From contig NC_071388.1 in NCBI RefSeq assembly GCF_022682495.2, positions 179,457,622 to 179,521,621 on the forward strand: DNA of 64,000 nucleotides, in the 5' to 3' direction. The notes below the pieces were generated by a model, which did no database searches, had not been told where the DNA came from, and saw only the letters and a list, made by a program, of their open reading frames with translations. Shown here piece after piece: positions 1 to 12,092 of this stretch. This stretch comes from Desmodus rotundus. Taxonomy: Eukaryota > Chordata > Mammalia > Chiroptera > Phyllostomidae. Position 1 is the first letter of the stretch, and each line of letters begins with the position of its first letter. A program made the position numbers and the translations under genes.

Positions 1-639
1 TGTAGTAGTCACCATACACCTCCTTCGTTCCCTTGCAAAGGGGAATTGGACAAGACCCAGATTTATTCTTCTATGTATGTCCAAAACTAGTGACATAACA
101 CGTGCTCACTAAATATCTCCTGCATAAGTGATATAACCCACTGACACCCCGATTGAGACTTGTTTGTCCACTCTTCCTAGTAATTAATGTAATGAGTGGT
201 CTGAATGAGGGTCCATGTCTCTCGCCGTGGAACAGAAAAAAATAGAAGCTAAATACATGATTCTATCTGTATTAGCTTCATTCGCCAACCAAATGAACTC
301 ACCATTTGCAGACTGTTCTACAGAAGGTGTTAATTCACAATGATTCAAATTAACATTAATATTTGCAGACATTGCCTTTCATTTATCTTAGCTCATTTAC
401 TTTATCATAAAGTAAGGCTGAGTTAAATATTAGTATACGCAGAGGAAATTTTAAATGGCGATGTGGTACAGCAAGCCTTATAAGGCATTCATCTTCATTA
501 CTGAGGCAACGTTGATAATTCCCTTAAGGATATACCACTTTAGTTGCAAGATTCCTCAAGGGAAAAGATGAATGCTTGAGAAGTAAGCATCTTGCACATT
601 ACTCAAGTGAAGGATTTGTTATAAAAGACTTGAGGGCAG
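1..639. other. Unique AT-rich sequence, nothing recognised
   Basis: I see no repeat signature, long open frame or structured RNA in this stretch. The short open frame on the minus strand near 184-372 lacks any recognisable motif and is most likely chance. Confidence 0.5.
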
Positions 640-689
640 AGCCCAGAAAAAAAACTAGAAATGGTAGATTGATTGAATTGATTGCCTGA

Positions 690-1140
690 TATTTTATCTA
701 TATCTCTCTGAAACCACTCACTTTGTGATCACCCTCCCACACGGATCGTAGACTTGGCCGTATAACTTTCTTTGGCCATTGAGACAGAAACCATTCGATA
801 TAAGAAGCGGCAGGAAAAGTGCCTGCATATTTCCATTTGCTCAATGACTCTTGCCACTACCAGGAGAAGGTACCCAGGCTAACTGGTGGGAGCGGTGGGA
901 GAAAGTGGAAAAGATAAGAATTGTCGCAGCTGAGATCATCCCAGACTAGCCAATTCCAGTCCATCCACCAACTGAACAGACACATGAGCAAAACCAGCCT
1001 AAATCAGCTGACCTCACTGCTGATCAGCAAAAATGCTCAGCAGAGCCATAGTTCTGTAAGAAATAATTAATGGTTGTTGTTTTGAGCAAATAACTTTTAG
1101 GGTGGTTTGTTACTTAGTATTATGGCAATTGATACAGTGG
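690..1140 (+). mobile_element. Old MaLR/MLT1-like solo LTR (ERVL-MaLR fossil)
   Basis: The right end (about 1055-1140) has the typical tail of MLT1-class LTRs: an AATAATTAATGG-like polyadenylation region, a run resembling TTGTTGTTTTGAGC, GGTGGTTTGTTAC, and a terminal ATTGATACAG. Upstream text about a host ancestry (CAGCTGA-rich U3/R) also fits. No internal retroviral region follows, so this is a solo LTR. Subfamily assignment and the left boundary are estimates. Confidence 0.65.
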
Positions 1141-1339
1141 CTGATTTTCCTGATATAAGATTAAACAAAGTCTATAACTCATTTGTGAATACCTAATGAA
1201 TTTAGATCTTAAACTTTTCATTAATTTCAAGTAGGAAGGAGACATACAGATAGTTGAACTGGGAATTATGAATAATTTTTTTACAGGGTGTAAAAAATAT
1301 GAAAAATTAGGTGATTTTCAGAGTCAGTATATGGTCGTA

Positions 1340-1582
1340 GTAAAAGATGGGCTCTGAAGAAAAATCATGTGGACTAGAATTTTGGCTCCAACACTGTAAT
1401 AGCTGTATGACCTTGGTCAAATTAATTTCTCTCTGCTTCCTTTTCCTCGTTTATAAAGTTGGGATACCTACTGAGGGTTGATGGTTATTAAATTATTTGA
1501 GGAGATAAACGTAATGTACTTAGAATAGTCTTGACACATAATATGCAGTTAATAATGTCAGCTATTATTATATAACAAGCGA
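1340..1582 (+). repeat. MIR SINE
   Basis: Matches the MIR core in order: a 'gactagaattttggctcc' tRNA-like part, 'tagctgtatgaccttggtca', 'cttccttttcctcg' and the 3' end 'gtcagctattattata'. Old and diverged, sense orientation. Confidence 0.8.
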
Positions 1583-3518
1583 GGCTGAAATAGAGTGATA
1601 TCAAATCATTACATTGCACATTTCAAGATACAACATAAGACTTCAAGTAAGAGGGTTTTTCGTTATCATCAATTGATTGCTTATTTTCTGGATATTTTTA
1701 AAGGCTGAGATCAGTGCACTCATTAAGCAATAGAGGGGTACTGGGTGATTGGGATGGTAAACCTGAATTCAAATTATGTGATGATTGGCAAGCGGGGGAG
1801 CCTTTCTGGAATTCAACTTATTGGCAGTGAGGACTTGGTGAGGATCTCTAAGATGATCTCTCAGGAACAGTCCGCCTTGCACATTCATTACATCTAAGTC
1901 TGTAGTGGCATAGAACTAAAAACAAACAACTGATCTCTTGTCACAACAATGGACTAGTGATTTTCTTATTGCAGTGATAGTTTTAAATGGTAAGAAAAAA
2001 TAGAAGTGATGAGATTTTAAGTAAAACTCCACTGTTTTATATCAAGACAAAGAATAGAATATGTATGGTAATGTTTCCAGAGGACCTACATTATGCTAAA
2101 TACTGTGGTTGATGCTGAGGACCAACAGATAAAAGCACATTTCCATACAGTCCCTATGGACAAGTGGGATGACAAGCAAAGACTTTGGAAACAAGGACAC
2201 AGAGACAGACACAGAAGGTGCAGAGAGAGGAACTTCTTTTTCACCTTTTAAAAAGAATACTATTACATCTTATCCTTCATAAAATGTTGATCATGTTGAT
2301 TGATAAGAGATAAAGTCCAGATTTGTTGTATTTAAGACCACTAGAATACAGGTCCTCCTACAAGCTTTACTTGTTTTATTATTTTTCCATAGGAGTATAA
2401 ACATGGAAAATCTGGAATCTATCAGTGCTCTCTTCTCCCAGGACTTTACTCTCTCTCCAGGGTAGGTTTGACTCCACCAACTTTCCAACCAACCTCACTG
2501 AATTCCTTTTACTGGTGACCAGTTGCATCTGCTCTCGGTAGGCCATTGCTTATGCCTTAAGTCCTTTGCTTTCTGCAGGCACCTGTCTTTTCTTAGAGTT
2601 GGGCTAGTTGGTTGCCCTGCAGTCTCGCTTTCAATGGATTTAAAAAAATCATCATTTGTTTTTGCTCTCTTATATTATATGGATGCAAATGAGACTCTTT
2701 CTAACTCTCTACTTTGCTGGGTGGAAAATAGTTTGCTATTAATGAAACATTATTATAGATATGATCAGAATTTCATATTTTCTTATAAATTAAGAACCAA
2801 GGGTTTAGGGACCTAAAAAAGGAAGATATGCATGAGAAGATAAAGATATGTTATGTTTTGTTCTTGAAATAGTTGCAAAGAGATTATTCTCACACTCCAA
2901 GCACTGCGAATGAGGGAGAATAGATTGCCAAATTCTTTGGATGAAACCATTTCAAAGCAATAAGGAGCTGATGTTATCAGTTCATGTGTTGCCCAGGATT
3001 ATCATTAAGACACCATGTCATGGTTTAAATAGCAGCTTTTTTTTTCTTTCTTAGTGGTTCCTAAAATAAAAGTGTGCCTTATAATTATCTGATGTCATTC
3101 TCTGTACTATTAGCAGTGGACTTGGGTTTCATGTGGATAGAGTGACCAGTGACTTTCATACTAGGCCTTGAGACTTAAGTGCTTACAAAATTAAAAAAAA
3201 AATCTCTCTCTATATTTGTAAGGCTTCCACATTAAACCTTTCTCACTTGTGATTTTCTTAAAATAAATTTACTTGTGAGGTAATTAGCTGTTACATTGGA
3301 AAATGGCCAAAGGTTTTGATGGCTTGGAATATAGATCAGTTATATTTTTGATGCGGGGAAAGTAGGTTAAAAGTTGATACAAAAGCTAGTGTTATTGGCA
3401 TCTAAGAAGTGCATAATGGGACATGGGTGATGGGGTAAAAAGGAAGGGAAAGAACTGAGAGATAAGCAAACGTTTTAAATTAAGGGCTAGTGAAAAAAGA
3501 CAGGAGAACATCAACTAA
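1583..3518. other. Unique sequence, nothing recognised
   Basis: No repeat family or coding signal could be assigned. A 97-codon open frame at 2523-2816 has no domain-like pattern and is crossed by AT-rich low-information sequence. Confidence 0.45.
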
Positions 3519-3519
3519 C

Positions 3520-3595
<76 letters not shown>

Positions 3596-3597
3596 TT
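3519..3597 (+). repeat. (CTTT)n microsatellite
   Basis: About 19 near-perfect copies of the tetramer CTTT. It directly abuts the poly(T) end of a minus-strand L1 tail, so it probably grew out of the L1 poly(A). Confidence 0.97.
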
Positions 3598-3855
3598 ATT
3601 TTTGATTTAGACCAGATTTATATTGGATGAACTCTCTCTTTTTTTATGGTTGTTCAATTACATCTGTCCCAATTTCCCCCTGTTGCTCTCCCCTGCCTTG
3701 CCCATCCCCCACTTCCTCAGTCAGTCCCCACCGTATTATCCATTACCATGGGTCCTTTATACATGTTCCTTGACTTGACCCTTCTTTCCCCCATTCTTAC
3801 ACCAGCTTCTCAATATTACCTGGGCCAGTCTCTACTTCACATATTGTTCTAATGA
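3598..3855 (-). mobile_element. 5'-truncated L1 3' UTR fragment
   Basis: Read on the minus strand this is a G-rich L1 3' UTR ending in an A-rich tail that merges with the (AAAG)n tract. The C/T-rich series 'ctgtcccaatttccccctg' through 'accatgggtcctttata' parallels the L1-type 3' end at 41990-42130. The open frame at 3646-3852 lies entirely in it and is not a gene. Confidence 0.75.
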
Positions 3856-5394
3856 TAATATAAAGTCAGTGCACATTTATGAGAGTGATCTCCTGGCTAC
3901 ATGTCCAAAGAAATCTAATTCTGTATGTAGGCTTTCTGATGTAGACTGGTTCATGGTTAGAGAAAATATTTACTTACAAGAAAGAGTCCTGTAATATTTT
4001 ACAAAATCTTCATAGTTCTTAACATTGAAAAATGTATATATCTCTATCTCAAAAACCCCACAGTATTTTTCAAGACAGAAATGATTTAAAATTAAGAGTC
4101 GTATAAACTGAGTCCGCATCTTTTAAGAAACACTTAGTATCTTTATGTTAGGGTGTTGTCTTTAATCTTGATTCTAAATAAAATGGAAGATTCATACATG
4201 AAATATGTTAGGGAATAAACTAGAGTTTAGACCAGATAAATATTTGGTGCCCTTGTGTTTAGTTTTATCATTCATATAAATTCCAAATGAAGAGATATGC
4301 CACATGCTAGTGTATTTTTTGTAATGTGTTTCTTTGGTAGTATTTTAAATAACAGGGAGTACCCAAAACACTGATCATTATGGAGGGATTTAACCTCAGC
4401 TAGCTATTTTATAACCAATGCTTTATTCCAGCTCTATAATTAACATCTAAAATTAACATTTTTCAACATGACTTTAAACATTAGAGAATCTAAGTAGATA
4501 TAAATACTTAAAGTACTATTGCTTTGCACTTTTTAGGCCTTTCAAAACGGAACTAAAGGCAGTCTCTTTCCACATGAAATATGGCACAGTACATGCTTTG
4601 AAACTGTTTTATAGTTTTAAATATTTTTACGCAATTGGGTATAACTATTTCCATATGTTTATAAAGAGTAAAAGGAGGTAACAGCAGAGATGCTGAAATG
4701 TTCTTGGTCCCTTTGCATTACTAGCCACATGAGAGAGAACCAGTCCCTTCTTATCTCTATTCTACTGGTAAATAGGACTTATTCATGTTCCTTCATACTA
4801 ACCTGAAGATGCCATTTAGTGCACCATAAACATAACTTATGAATTTTTACATGATTAAAATGGTCATAACTATCCAATGTTTCTTGCTGATTGAATCTGC
4901 CACCACTATTTACTAGGAAAATAAATAACACATGTTTGCTCTCTTTCTAAAAGGTTCCTATTTATTCTGTGGTCATTTCCCACTTATAATATTTCCAGCT
5001 TAATTTCATAAAACAGCTTTTATATGACTTGAAAAAAAAGGCCTTATTGTACATTGTCTTAAAGTATTTTGCCTTTGAGCTCTGGACTTTTATTTGAAGA
5101 AACATCCAACCATCCAGTTTTTCTTTCCCTTTTTTTTTCTTTTTGAGGCCTGTATTAGCGTTGGAATATAAAAAGTGAAACAGCTGCATGCCTTGCATAT
5201 GCATGCAGAACAGGCAGAATTCAGCTGTTGAGAACTCCCCCCCCCCCCCCGCCATATTAGCACTGCTTGTGCCTAATTTGCAGTTGTCAAACAAAGAAAA
5301 CAACGTTCGCTAGGCCTTTGACAGTCAGAGGGCTTATTGAGATGAACAAGCATGCAAAGAAAACTGGTTTGCAAGAAAAACCCCATTGTTATCA
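3856..5394. other. Unique AT-rich sequence with a C14 homopolymer
   Basis: No repeat or gene assigned. A run of 14 C at 5237-5250 is the only strong compositional feature. The minus-strand open frame spanning 4962-5303 crosses this homopolymer and looks accidental. Confidence 0.45.
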
Positions 5395-5545
5395 GTTCTT
5401 TTTTTAAATTAAATGTATCTGGGTGACACTGGTTAGTAAGATCATGTAAGTTTCAAGTGTACAATTCTATGATCGTCATGTGTACATGCATCGTGTGCTC
5501 ACAACCCAGAGTCTAGTCTCCTTCCATTATCTTCCCTAAGACATG
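5395..5545 (-). mobile_element. L1 3' end, severely 5'-truncated
   Basis: Shows the L1M/L1 3' UTR series on the minus strand: 'gtgacactggttagtaagat', 'gtttcaagtgtacaattcta', 'gtgtgctcacaacccagagt' and 'ctccttccattatc', beginning from a T-rich end that is the poly(A) of the element. Confidence 0.75.
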
Positions 5546-5739
5546 GATGTTGTGAGTGATGATGCTTATGCCTCCTTTCTCATGTATAAAGTTCAGTGAA
5601 CATGGCTAAATCACATCTTCAATCAATAAATTCCTCGTATGCCATGAACGCCATGTCATATACTTAACATCTGTTCAAACTGAGTGTCGGGGCCTGTTTC
5701 TATACCTCATTTGTGTTAAAATGTGAAGCATCTTTGGTA

Positions 5740-5990
5740 CATGCTTCAAGGCTTATCCCAAAACGCATCTCTTCTGAGAAGCTGTCCTGTTACCTGTGTT
5801 CAACATTATCTCAAACCTCTATATGATGTGACAGGTTCTGCCTTATGTTATAATTATTTGTAGATTTGTCTTATTTCTTTTCACTTTTCCATGTGAACTT
5901 CTACTCATCTTCTTTCCATTCCTGCAACTCTTATATAAAGCCAGCTCTCTTGGTACCAGTTGTCCAACCTGGAGTAAGGGTTAAGAGTGG
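5740..5990 (+). repeat. Possible degraded L2 LINE 3' region
   Basis: Segments such as 'gcttcaaggcttatcccaaa' and 'ttctgagaagctgtcctg' follow the order of the L2 3' end (a 'cttcaaggctcag...' part followed by 'gaagccttccctg'). Strong decay makes this tentative. Confidence 0.35.
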
Positions 5991-6199
5991 GTGTTCTTCA
6001 ACCCATGGAATTGAAATCGCTCATCCACTGTTTCACCCTGCAACTTCTGGTCACATACTGATGTTGAAAGGGTTACATTTTGATATGGATAAAGAATACA
6101 CACAATTACATACGACCAATATATATGTTATCATGGTCAATTAAAAGTCATCGATTATATAATAAATTTAATTTACCATTTCTAAGTAATTATGTGAAT

Positions 6200-6310
6200 T
6201 TCATACAAGTCTTTAAAATCTAGAACTGGAAAGGACTTTAAGTTCAAGCGACTCGTGTTACAGAAAGAAGAACCCAGATTTGAGAGACACATAAGAACTG
6301 TATTTCACAT
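6200..6310 (+). repeat. Ancient SINE/LINE fragment (MIR3/L3-like)
   Basis: The run 'agaactggaaaggacttta' followed by 'ttacagaaagaagaaccc' resembles the widespread old mammalian element that reads as 'agctggaagggacctta ... gatgaggaaactga'. Family name is uncertain. Confidence 0.35.
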
Positions 6311-7025
6311 TTAGTCAGGGAAGTTGTTAGCACATTGGACTTCTGATTCAGTTACTACTGGCTCTTCTTCCCTTTGGAAATTTTCTCTGTTAATCTTGAT
6401 GAAATCAGAACTGTGTTGTTAGTACCATGCCCTATTTATTGTTGGGCTGTAGGCTAATGATTTAATCATATTTTAAAGACTGAATTTTAGGAAGCAATAC
6501 TATTATATTTTATGCCTGTCATACTTTATTATAGGTGATTTCCAAGGGCTTCACATGGAATTTTAGCCAGTCCACTTCTGCTCAGCAAGCCTGATGCATC
6601 TTCATGGTCCTGGTTGACAAGGGATAATTACCTTTGAGAGATTCTTCTGATAAGAAGCAGAGTCCAGAATCACTCAGGGCTTGGTACTGAGGAAACCAAA
6701 CAGCTTACAGACAGGATGATGCAGTTCCTCCAAAGCCTCTGCCCGTGGAAGAAGCACACTTTGTGAAGTTATGGGCAAAATGAATCCAAAATGTTTTAGC
6801 TCTTTAGTCAGATCCTAAACTATGGAGTCAACAGTTATAAGTTAGGCTTGCAATAAATGAGATTTCCCATTGGTAAAAGTGAAAATAGTTTTACGTAATA
6901 ATTTTCTGAACTTGTCTTAGAAATTATTTAAATTGTCAACTGGGTACATAGGTAATTTGCTGACAAAGTACACTCGACCATACAAGATTCCAATAGAGAA
7001 GTATTGTAGGGGCTGGTGAGTGGTG
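6311..7025. other. Unique sequence, nothing recognised
   Basis: No coding, RNA or repeat signature stands out on either strand. Confidence 0.4.
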
Positions 7026-7029
7026 TGAG

Positions 7030-7190
7030 TTTGATCATGTCAATTACCCTTTTGTAATAGCTCTATGAGATTGGGATCATTGCCATTTTATACCCAAGGT
7101 AAACCTGAGGCTGAATCATGAATTAGTGAATGGTGGCAATGAACTTTAAATCCAGACTGTCTTAACTTGAAAAAGTTACATACTCTTCAT
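7030..7190 (-). repeat. MIR SINE
   Basis: Reverse-oriented MIR: 'agctctatgagattggg', 'attgccattttatacccaag', 'gtaaacctgaggctgaatc' and 'ctttaaatccagactgtctt' follow the antisense MIR order. Confidence 0.7.
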
Positions 7191-8640
7191 TACATCAAGC
7201 TGAATTTATCCTAAATTTAGTTGTTGATCTCTCATTATTTGGAAATATAAACTTGATTCAAATTCATTTCTGTGAAGGAAGAGGCTGAGTTAGCCTTATT
7301 TGTAAGTGGAGTTGGCAATTTAAATTATTTCCATAATCAACATAATCTGTACTGACTTTTACATTTCCAGATGTATAAAAGGGTTATGTGAGTTATGTAA
7401 ACTTGAGTTATTTAATAATTATTAGGCTGACTGTAGATGTTCTTTGAAGTTTACATAAAAAAATTAGGAATATAAGCTGTTTTTATCTCTTAGGAGCACA
7501 TGTCAAAAAGTTTGTGGGAGAAACCAAGACAATCGTACAAGCAAGGTTTAAGGTGGGCTGAAGAGAGAAGTGTACCACCTGAGAGAGCAGAGGAGCATAT
7601 TCAGGGCAAAGTCAACAAGATAAGATTGCCTGGAGGGCTCTGGTGGAGTGTCAAAATTTTGCCTTTAGTTGTAGGGAGAAACGGCTTTAACCAGAGCAAC
7701 TGAATATATAAATTAAATAGGGTTGCCAGCTGATATAAACCAATCTTTTCATGCACAAGTATTTTGTTGTTTTATATTTAATATATGCTACCAACAGTTC
7801 ATGCAAGGGTATTAGATGGTCCTCCACAAGCCCTAACCACCTATCCTTATCTTTCCCCCATGCTCCTCCTTTCTGCCTCCTTCTATAAATAAACCATTTC
7901 TATTCTAGTCCTCCACCAGCTTAGTAGAGTCCATCATATCTCCCTGACTCAAAGACATTGCTCCAGAATTCTGCCTCTTTCTCTTGCTCATCAATTTAAA
8001 TGCTCTTCATATAAATCTGCTCTTGTTTCTCCTTGTCCACACTTGTCCTGCCATATATTAGTCCAATTATTAAATAAATGAGATAGTAAATGACAATATG
8101 ATTATTTTTTTAGAAAGATATTATATAGAAAATGAGAAGTAAATATTTTGGCATTTGAGATCATAAAATTATAAGGCCCTTATAATCATTTAGAGTTGAA
8201 AATAGACTTGAAGCTGGAGTGATTTATTCTTGTAGGTTTCATTGGCGGGGGGATGCTTTAACTGTAGGAACACTTTCATAAATGGAAAACCTCCTGAAGC
8301 TGCAGATCATCTTGGAGTTAAGGAATTTAGGCCTTTCAACTACTAATGATGTCAAGAGTGCCAAGGACATGTGAACAATGAAGGAAATCTGTCAGAATAA
8401 ACACTAGCTTTCAAGATGTATTGGTGATATATTTGGAATATGTGAAGTTGGAACTGCCTACTTAGAAGGCTAAGTAGTTGTGCCTGTTACACTTGGCAAT
8501 GATAGTGGGTAATTGAATATTTAGTGCTTTTGAAGGCGAAATGGACCCCAGAAAACTGATACCATAAGAAACTCAATGTCTGAAATTTAGCAGTGTAAAA
8601 TTACGATAAAAGGATAGATCTAGTCTACATATGAAAAGAA
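7191..8640. other. Unique AT-rich sequence
   Basis: Nothing assigned. A pyrimidine-rich patch at 7810-8060 may be a decayed LINE fragment but does not match well enough to name. Confidence 0.4.
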
Positions 8641-8649
8641 TAAAAACTA

Positions 8650-8975
8650 TTCTATTTCTCAATTCATAGATATTTGCTGGGCATCTATGTGTAAAAAGCT
8701 GTGAGATAAAACTATATAAAATAAGTAGCTTCTGTTGATCTTGTATATGTCAGTCCATGAGCATACTCACTGAGATAATCAAGGAGTCATAAAAAAATGA
8801 GAACTAAATTCTCTAGCATTTATTGAGCTGCTGCTATCTTCCTGTTATTATACTAGACGCCTTTCCTTAAATGATCTCATTTAATTCTTAGAGCAATCCC
8901 CAAAAGTGGGTATTAGTTCCTTCTTTTCTATGGAAGGGCATAAAGTAACTTACCCAAACAAAGTAAGGCAAGATT
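8650..8975 (-). repeat. L2/MIR-like fossil followed by a MIR in antisense
   Basis: 8655-8760 has an 'atatttgctgggcatctatgtg' motif like the L2/MIR 3' end read in antisense. 8800-8970 shows the antisense MIR order: 'tatactagacgcctttcctt', 'aatgatctcatttaattctt', 'aaagtgggtattag' and 'taacttacccaa'. Confidence 0.55.
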
Positions 8976-11876
8976 GTCTGTTTATCAAATTTCAAAGGAA
9001 AAATGTGTTCACTCCAGACTGGGATTTTCAAATATTTGTCTCAGATTGGGTGGTGAAGAATGAAATAATAGGTAAGAGAAGTGTGAAGACATTGCAAGTC
9101 AGGGTAAGAAAGGAATATCAAGGGCCAGGAACAGCCCAGCCTGGCTGAAAGAGAGCATATGTGCAAAGGCAGATGGGAAATATACTGGGAAAACCTAAAT
9201 TATAATGCATCTGTGTACTTGTAAACAGCTCTCTCCTACCTATCTCTCATCTTTCTAGTTTTTCAATTTCATTGAGAGGAAAGTGGTTTTTAGTATCATA
9301 GTCTCTATTTTGTAGTTAATTGGTTAATAAAAGATCAAAGTTGAAACGAAGAGGGTCTGAGTTTCAAATCCCCTATCTCGTAATAATTCAGCTTTATAAA
9401 AAGATGCCCACTATTTGGATCTAAACGATGCTTCACTATTTGGATCTAATTCATAATTTGTGCCTAATATAGTCTACACCTCAGATATGTATGCATATAA
9501 AGCCAATTCCAAGCAACTTAAAAGTAACAGGAAATTCAGGTTAGCATTCGTCACAGTTTCCAATGGAAACAGCCTCTTCTATTTAACTTGTGATGAAATG
9601 AAAATGCTATACCTCATTTTCTCTCTCTTCAGTGCAATGCCTTCTTCTTGTCTAGCCAAAATTTCACAAACTTGGACATTGTGAAGAATACGCTCTTCCT
9701 GGCCTTTAATTGTGCGATGCTGAGGACTGTTTTCTGTAAAGGACTAAAAAAATATGCTTTTCAGAGATGATGAGTGCTGCTCAGTGGTAAATCTTTGTGT
9801 AAAAATGTGTTAAATTTTAGTCATTTTCTGTGGGGTTGTAACATCAGCAACTGGCATGAGATGAATCAGACCGATGAATCCAGTTCTTTGCAAAGCAGAC
9901 AGCGTGATATAATGGCACTGTAAAAATCTCCCTTGGCAACTTCTGTAGCCACGAAGTGCAAAGGGGGTGTTAGATATTACTATACTTGGAAAGAGCAGGA
10001 GTCCTCATTTCAACCATTGAAATTATTTGAAGCCATCTTTTACCATTTCCTTTAATGCTCGTAATGTGAATATCATCAGGACCTGATTTCTTGAGGAAGA
10101 CAGACTTACCCTAGTTTTCTGTGGGGTCTTGGAGCCTTTTCAAAGTCTAAGAACCTTTTCTACAAAGGGGCTGTCTCAACAATACACATCCAGATATATT
10201 TTTGTCTTTTCACACTGTCAGTCTTGCTGAACATCATTTCAAGAATTGAATGTTTAGTTCTTTGCAACTGCCGTGGTCTCCCTTGGAAGGTCACCTTCTG
10301 TGAAACTGAATTGATACAATTCTTCCAAGGGAAATCTTAAGATGGGTTATATATTCATAATTTTAAAAGAAACATGCATAGTACACAAGTCTCATAAAGC
10401 AATTTTCCTTAAGCTAGGAGTTGTAAATGCTGTCAGGGTATGTTAATTTAGGAGTGGCAGGGAATTTAATTGACCACCGGCAACCTTCCGTCTTTTCACG
10501 GAGCTAACCACGGATCCTCAAAGTGATGAACGCTAGCGCAGAAGTGTTAACTTAGTTCTATTGGAGCATGGAGCAGAAAGAGACTAATTCCAACCAACTT
10601 GGCATAATTGTCTCTTGCCTGATTACATGAAGCTATTGACTATTATAGAAGTGGGAAATCTGTTTTTAGCCACAGTTTGCTTAGAGCAGCCAAGTATACT
10701 TTCCCTAATCCTAACCAGGGTAAATCCTAGGAAACAAGTTACAGAAACCATGTGGCTTAGATTCCTGGAAAACAGCACCTATATCAGGTCACTCTGACAG
10801 CCTGTTTCTTGGTGACAGCAGCACCAGTGTGCTAGTTAAGAGGAGTTTAGAAGTCTCTCCAGCTGCTATTTCTTTTTGCCTGTTACTATTGCCATTCTGT
10901 CTTCCATAAAGCCTTCCCTCTATTGTTCATATTTTTATAACTATGAAATATTTAACTTCAAAAGATTTCTCCTTATGTTCTTCATTCATGGTCTATAATA
11001 CAGCAAACCACATAGTGCGGCCCTTTTAACAGTATTCAACAACCATAAGCTTATTGCAGTCAGGTGCTAATAAACAGTCTTTTTCTGATATTGGTATATT
11101 AGATTTAAAGAGATGTTTCATTTTAATGATTGGTAAATATTCTTTCACATTTAAAGGGTGCTTTTCAAAGTAAAGTGCATCGTATGTTTATTGTAATAAA
11201 TACTTCAAAGGCCCAGTTCTCGAAAAAGACCAATAGGTACTCTATGTAATTGTTAATCTCCGGGCACAAATCTCAGCTCTTTAGAGATCATGTAAGTTTA
11301 TTTCCTACTTGTATAGCAGCTTAATAAAACTGCTTCGGGGGCAGCTTTTCATCTGTTGGTTCAGGGGCTCAATTTCTTGCCATTTGCTTGTGCTGCTCTC
11401 CTTTGCATCTCATAAGCTTCTGATGAATTCTTTACCTCCAACCACCAAAGGGGTGAAGAGAAAGAGTGGTCAGTCCTAGGTGGGTTACTATGGACCAAGC
11501 CTCCAAGTTGCTGTCTGCATTCATCCACCTACATTCAACTCATCAGAACTCAGGCTCACGTCCTCATCTACTTACTAGCGAGGTTAAGCAATGTCATCTA
11601 GGTGTATTCCTAGGAGGGGAGGGGAGAGAAAAGCTAGGTAGTCTCTACCTAGTCTGGCTGGATTGTCTGGTTGTAGACATTCTGCCTGGATTGTAAACTG
11701 CTTATAATTTTGGTATTGGATAATCTTTTCATAAAATTTTGCTTTTGTATAGAAGTATCTTTACATTGCTCCATGAGCTTTAAATGAAATAAGTTCAGAA
11801 TCCAATCTTTAAAATTATTTTAATGAAAGCTTTCTTATCTAAAATGTACATTTTCAACTTCCGATAAGTATTAGAT
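8976..11876. other. Unique sequence, about 2.9 kb
   Basis: No repeat family or gene can be supported. It contains a 16-bp direct duplication (9409-9424 and 9434-9449). The several open frames of 60-80 codons here show no domain or splice context. Confidence 0.4.
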
Positions 11877-12092
11877 CACAGGTGGCAAACACAAGGCCCA
11901 CAGGCCGCATCAGGCCCTCCACCTTGTTTTATCCGGCCCGGCACCTCGGTTGTACCCCGCAGCAGTGCGGAGCTCCTTGCCCCTCATTAAGGAGTAGTTA
12001 CATTTACACAGTCCTAAAATTACATTTGGCCCTTTGAAGGCAACCACGAGGCTGATGTGGTCCCCGGTGAAAATGAGTTTGACACCCCTGTG
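11877..12092 (-). mobile_element. Non-autonomous hAT transposon (MITE-like), copy 1
   Basis: A 216-bp element, the reverse complement of the copy at 50896-51108. Its ends form an imperfect terminal inverted repeat: CACAGGTGGCAAAC at the left and GTTTGACACCCCTGTG at the right. It encodes nothing; the minus-strand open frame over it is accidental. No matching 8-bp flanks are visible (TATTAGAT against TTGGAGGT), so the duplication has decayed or the edges have shifted. hAT assignment rests on the CA(C)AGG ends and on the clean 8-bp duplication of copy 2. Confidence 0.85.

Noticed and set aside
3519..3597. CRISPR-like or satellite array
   Set aside because: A simple tetranucleotide microsatellite next to an L1 tail, with no spacers.
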